The notes under the pieces were generated by a model that saw only the letters and a program-made list of their open reading frames with translations, was not told where the DNA came from and ran no database searches. The translations under genes were made by a program, and so were the position numbers. This document shows positions 23,100-25,631 of a stretch of 25,631 nt of DNA, in pieces. Every line of letters begins with the position of its first letter. Positions within the stretch are counted from its first letter, which is position 1. This DNA is from Acidothermales bacterium (GTDB lineage: Bacteria > Actinomycetota > Actinomycetes > Streptosporangiales > WHST01): assembly GCA_017354575.1 (NCBI GenBank), contig JAFMQP010000004.1, forward strand, positions 1 to 25,631, written 5' to 3'.

Positions 23100-23201
23100 G
23101 CTTTCGCCCGTCGTCCACGGATGCCGCTTCGGCCCCTCCACGGCGGGCGTCGGACGTGCCACCATGTGCCGGGAACGGATCCGGCGCGAGGAGTGAGCGA
23201 C

Positions 23202-23627
23202 GTGCTCGACGAGGCCCGGTTGTTCTGGCGGCTGCACGCCGTGACCGTCGAGGTCGCCGTGCTGCGTGCCGAGGCGACGGCGGACCAGGCGCGGCGCGGC
23301 GACCCGCTCTGGCTGCGCGGGACGAAGTACGCGTACCTCACCGCGATCGAGTGCTGCGCCGACGTCGTGCAGCACGTCTGCGCGGAGGAGGGTTGGGGTC
23401 GGCTCGACGACGACGGCGACGCCATGCGGTCGGCCGGTGAGCACGGCCTGCTGCCCGGTGACCTCGCGGCGTCGATGCGGCGGCTGGTGGCGTTCCGCGA
23501 CACACTCGTCCATCGGCACCTCGACGCCGACGACCAGCTCACCGAGCGACTCTCCGACCTGGACGCGCTGGACGCGTTCGTCGCCGCGGTCGCGGAGTTC
23601 ACCGAGCGACGGGCCGGGGAGGGCTGA
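23202..23627 (+). CDS. HEPN / HepT-like (DUF86-type) protein, orphan
   Basis: 141 residues from GTG 23202, with GAGGAG 8 nt upstream; GTG 23193 is in frame but too close to that site. It is all-helical. The HEPN core motif R-x4-H is Arg99-DTLV-His104, followed by R-His106 where HepT toxins usually have Tyr (RxxxxHxY). GTKYAYLTAIECCADVVQHVC (40-60) is the helix typical of the DUF86/HepT group. HepT acts as an RNase toxin, or its target of AMP transfer is that Tyr, with the MntA nucleotidyltransferase as antitoxin. No MntA-like gene is nearby, and the Tyr is absent. It may therefore be a non-toxic nucleotide-binding or RNase HEPN with another role. It lies between the LarA-like and SGNH hydrolase genes. 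Confidence 0.72.
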   Translation: MLDEARLFWRLHAVTVEVAVLRAEATADQARRGDPLWLRGTKYAYLTAIECCADVVQHVCAEEGWGRLDDDGDAMRSAGEHGLLPGDLAASMRRLVAFRDTLVHRHLDADDQLTERLSDLDALDAFVAAVAEFTERRAGEG

Positions 23628-23630
23628 CGC

Positions 23631-24527
23631 GTGGCGTGGTCCGAGACGGCCAGGCGCATCGGTGTCGGCGTCGGCGTGGGTGGTGCGGCGACGGCCGTCG
23701 GTGCCGCGCTGCTGGCCTACGAGGCGCGCCGGGCACGCGCGAAGGTCGGGTCGCCGGGAGAGGCACCGCGTACCGACGGCGTGTACGGCTCGGGCAGGGG
23801 CACGCCGTTGCGGCTGCTGGTCCTGGGCGACTCGCTGGCCGTCGGGCTCGGCGTCCACGACCCGCGGCAGACGTTCGCCGGCGCGGTCGCGACCCGGCTC
23901 GCCCGCGAGCGCGGGCGACCCGTCCGGCTGGTCAACGCGGCGAAGATCGGGGCCGAGTCCGCGCACCTGCCCGAGCAGCTCGAGCGCGGTCTCGCCGCCA
24001 ACCCGAGACCCGACCTCACCCTCGTCGTCGTCGGTGCGAACGACCTGACCCACGGCCGGCACTGGTCCGAGTCGCTGCGGGAGCTGTCCGGGACGATCCA
24101 CCGGCTCCGCGACGCGGGCAGCCAGGTCGTCGTGGGCACCTGCCCGGACCTCGGCACCGTGCAACCCATCGCACCGCCGCTGCGGCAGCTCGCCGCGCGG
24201 CTGAGCACCAGCTACGCGGCACACCAGCGGGAGGCGGCCGTCGAGGCCGGCGCACACGTCGTGCCGCTGGGCGAGCGGCTCGGTCCGAGCTTCGCGAAGG
24301 ACCCGGGCAGGTACTTCGGGCCGGACCGGTTCCACCCGTCGGCGGACGGATACCGGCTCGGCGCCGAGGCGGTGATGCCCGCCGTCCGGGCCGCGCTGGC
24401 CGGGCGCGAGCCGTCGAAGGGAACCACCGACCACGCCACCCACACGAGGACGAGAGGCACCGAACGCTCCCGGCGCACCCGCGGCTCCCCCGCGCGGGAG
24501 CCGCGCAGGGAACAGCTGCAGCGCTGA
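23631..24527 (+). CDS. membrane-anchored SGNH/GDSL hydrolase
   Basis: 298 residues from GTG 23631, with a GGGGAGGG ribosome site, 3 bp after the HEPN gene stop. A Gly/Ala/Val-rich hydrophobic stretch (about 10-30) followed by EARRARAK looks like an N-terminal signal anchor. The SGNH blocks are complete: Ser68 in LGDSLAVG, Gly107 in KIGAES, Asn137 in VGANDLT and the Asp232/His235 pair in DRFHPSADGY. The C-terminal 45 residues are basic and low-complexity. Members are esterases or O-acyl (de)acetylases. Its place among pseudaminic acid genes makes a glycan O-acyl esterase possible, which is an inference. Two strong hairpins lie in its 3' end. Confidence 0.85.
   Translation: MAWSETARRIGVGVGVGGAATAVGAALLAYEARRARAKVGSPGEAPRTDGVYGSGRGTPLRLLVLGDSLAVGLGVHDPRQTFAGAVATRLARERGRPVRLVNAAKIGAESAHLPEQLERGLAANPRPDLTLVVVGANDLTHGRHWSESLRELSGTIHRLRDAGSQVVVGTCPDLGTVQPIAPPLRQLAARLSTSYAAHQREAAVEAGAHVVPLGERLGPSFAKDPGRYFGPDRFHPSADGYRLGAEAVMPAVRAALAGREPSKGTTDHATHTRTRGTERSRRTRGSPAREPRREQLQR
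24481..24504 (+). terminator. hairpin inside the 3' end of the SGNH hydrolase gene
   Basis: GCGGCTCCC and GGGAGCCGC form a perfect 9-bp stem with a 6-nt loop, about 20 bp before the stop codon. It is probably part of a terminator pair with the next hairpin, or codon-bias symmetry in the low-complexity tail. Confidence 0.35.
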
Positions 24528-24541
24528 GGTCAGCTCAGCGC
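24521..24541. terminator. hairpin spanning two convergent stop codons
   Basis: GCGCTGAG-GTCAG-CTCAGCGC is a perfect 8-bp stem with a 5-nt loop. It contains the stop of the SGNH hydrolase gene (24525-24527) and that of pseG (24530-24532), so it can act as a bidirectional terminator. Confidence 0.55.
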
Positions 24542-25567
24542 GAGGAGGGCGTCGGCGACGCGCCGGCGGCCGCGGCCGTCCACCAGGTGCCAGCCGGTAC
24601 GCCGCAGCCGGGTCCGTTCGGCCGGGTCGGTGAGCAGCCGGGCCAGTCGCATCGCCGCCGCGTCCGGTCGCGTACGGAGGTCGTCGAGCGCGCCGAGGCC
24701 GGCGACCGCCTCGGTCGCCACCCCGCGGTCGTGGCCGATCCGCTGGTTGGCGGCGACGCGGACGACGGCGGTCGCCGCGCCGAGGCACAGCAGTTCCCAG
24801 GTCGAGCTGCCGGCAGCCGCGACGACGACGTCCGCGGTCGCCACGAGCTCGGCCAACCGGTCCGTCGGCGGGATCGGCGTAACGTGCTGGCCGTCCCCGA
24901 GCGGCACCGCCGTCAGCTCGGCGGCGAGGTCGTCACGTCCCACCACGACCGTCGCCTCGAACGAGCGGCCGGTCAGCGCCAGCGCACGCAGCACCGCCGG
25001 CCCCGCGCCGAACGCGTCGGTGCCGCCGAAGAACGCGAACACGCGCGGCACGGGGACGTCGGCGTCCTCGCGCGGCACAGCGGGGCGGGCGCGCAGCAGG
25101 TCGTCGCGCAGCAGCGCGTACTCCAACCCGGCCAGCCGGCGCACGCCGTCCGGCAGCTCGACGGCGTCGTCCTCCGCGCCCAGGTTCTGGTCGACGTACA
25201 GGTCCGCCTCGTGGCCGCGCAGCTCACCGTCGACCATCGCCGCGACCGGCACCCCGGACGCGCGCAGCCGACGCGAGACCTCCGGCGACAGCAGGTACGA
25301 GTCCAGCACCACCGCGACGGGCCGCAGCGCGAGCACCGCGGCGACGTACGCGTCGACGCCGGATGCCGGCGCGAGGACGTCGAATCCCTGTCGTACCACC
25401 CGTTCCCGCGCCCACCCCAGCCCGTCGAGGTCGGCGACGAAGGCCGGCGCGCACCCGCGGGAGGCCAGCTCCTCCGCGAGCGCCAGGCACCGCATCACGT
25501 GCCCGACGCCGACGGCGGGCCCGGCGTCGCAGCAGAACGCCACGACGCCCGCGTCCCCTCGCCTCAC
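24530..25567 (-). CDS. pseG: UDP-2,4-diacetamido-2,4,6-trideoxy-altropyranose hydrolase
   Basis: Removes UDP from the UDP-activated sugar, giving the free 2,4-diacylamido sugar that PseI condenses with PEP. 345 residues, the normal length, with a GT-B (MurG-like) fold. The N-terminal loop GVGHVMRCLALAEEL carries His23, matching the catalytic His of PseG. VLDSYLLS (about 87-94) is the conserved DxY-type motif. DQNLGA, FFGGTDAFGAG and AGSSTWELLCLG (sugar-nucleotide-binding loop of the C-terminal domain) follow. GTG 25567 overlaps the stop of the next gene upstream by GTGA, so it belongs to an operon continuing beyond the window. It faces the SGNH hydrolase gene with 2 bp between stops. Confidence 0.9.
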   Translation of the reverse strand: MRRGDAGVVAFCCDAGPAVGVGHVMRCLALAEELASRGCAPAFVADLDGLGWARERVVRQGFDVLAPASGVDAYVAAVLALRPVAVVLDSYLLSPEVSRRLRASGVPVAAMVDGELRGHEADLYVDQNLGAEDDAVELPDGVRRLAGLEYALLRDDLLRARPAVPREDADVPVPRVFAFFGGTDAFGAGPAVLRALALTGRSFEATVVVGRDDLAAELTAVPLGDGQHVTPIPPTDRLAELVATADVVVAAAGSSTWELLCLGAATAVVRVAANQRIGHDRGVATEAVAGLGALDDLRTRPDAAAMRLARLLTDPAERTRLRRTGWHLVDGRGRRRVADALLALS

Positions 25568-25631
25568 CCGGCCGCCAGCGGTTTCTGCTCGACGTTCGCG
25601 TTCAACGCCACCACGTCCGGCCGGGACCGCA
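25564..25631 (-). CDS. 3' end of a gene upstream of pseG
   Basis: An open frame enters from the right edge and ends with TGA at 25566-25564, overlapping the pseG GTG. The last residues read RPDVVALNANVEQKPLAAG. The tight coupling to pseG suggests another sugar-biosynthesis gene (PseF, PseC or PseB are missing from the window), but 21 residues are too few for a family call. Confidence 0.5.
   Translation of the reverse strand, partial: RSRPDVVALNANVEQKPLAAG

Noticed and set aside
21768..24788. 1006-codon open frame on the minus strand
   Set aside because: It is antisense to the LarA-like, HEPN and SGNH genes, all of which have clear motifs; the long frame follows from scarce stop codons in GC-rich DNA.

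Overview
The window is GC-rich, gene-dense DNA of the kind found in Actinomycetota. Codon third positions are nearly all G or C, so long shadow reading frames appear opposite most genes. GTG starts are common, and several gene pairs overlap by the 4 bases ATGA or GTGA. A FadE5-type acyl-CoA dehydrogenase, an E1alpha-E1beta-E2 dehydrogenase operon and pdxST also fit actinobacteria. I cannot place it below phylum with confidence. No rRNA, tRNA, CRISPR, insertion sequence or phage gene was seen.

Layout. 1-256: tail of an FG-GAP repeat protein, ending at a hairpin. 404-2236: acyl-CoA dehydrogenase under a doubled palindromic operator. 2208-3751 (-): KDPG aldolase and a KDG-kinase-like sugar kinase, the lower Entner-Doudoroff / hexuronate route. 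3762-4260 (-): remnant of a LuxR-type response regulator whose receiver half is lost and replaced by a hydrophobic start that looks borrowed from another gene. 4380-6785: two divergent membrane proteins, one with a zinc ribbon and one proline-rich. 6836-10330 (-): branched-chain/2-oxo acid dehydrogenase operon. 10678-12895: arginase-like protein, GNAT and a two-domain acyltransferase, joined by 4-base overlaps. 13104-14363: MFS exporter. 14370-15476 (-): histidinol-phosphate/aromatic aminotransferase. 15559-16993: pdxS-pdxT, PLP synthase, beside that PLP enzyme.

The right third (17016-25631) is the most interesting. It carries three recognisable pseudaminic acid (nonulosonic acid) genes: pseH-like, pseI and pseG. 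Facing pseH is a three-gene cassette of a discrete acyl carrier protein, a short adenylate-forming ligase and a short-chain dehydrogenase. Also interleaved are a TIM-barrel sugar isomerase, a LarA-family nickel-pincer racemase homologue with all its key residues, an orphan HEPN/HepT-like protein and a membrane-anchored SGNH hydrolase. PseB, PseC and PseF are not visible and may lie past the right edge, where another gene overlaps the start of pseG.

My working hypothesis, an inference, is that the carrier/ligase/dehydrogenase cassette supplies a non-acetyl acyl group, possibly a hydroxyacyl group whose stereochemistry LarA could set, to decorate the pseudaminic-type sugar through the PseH-like GNAT or a related transferase.
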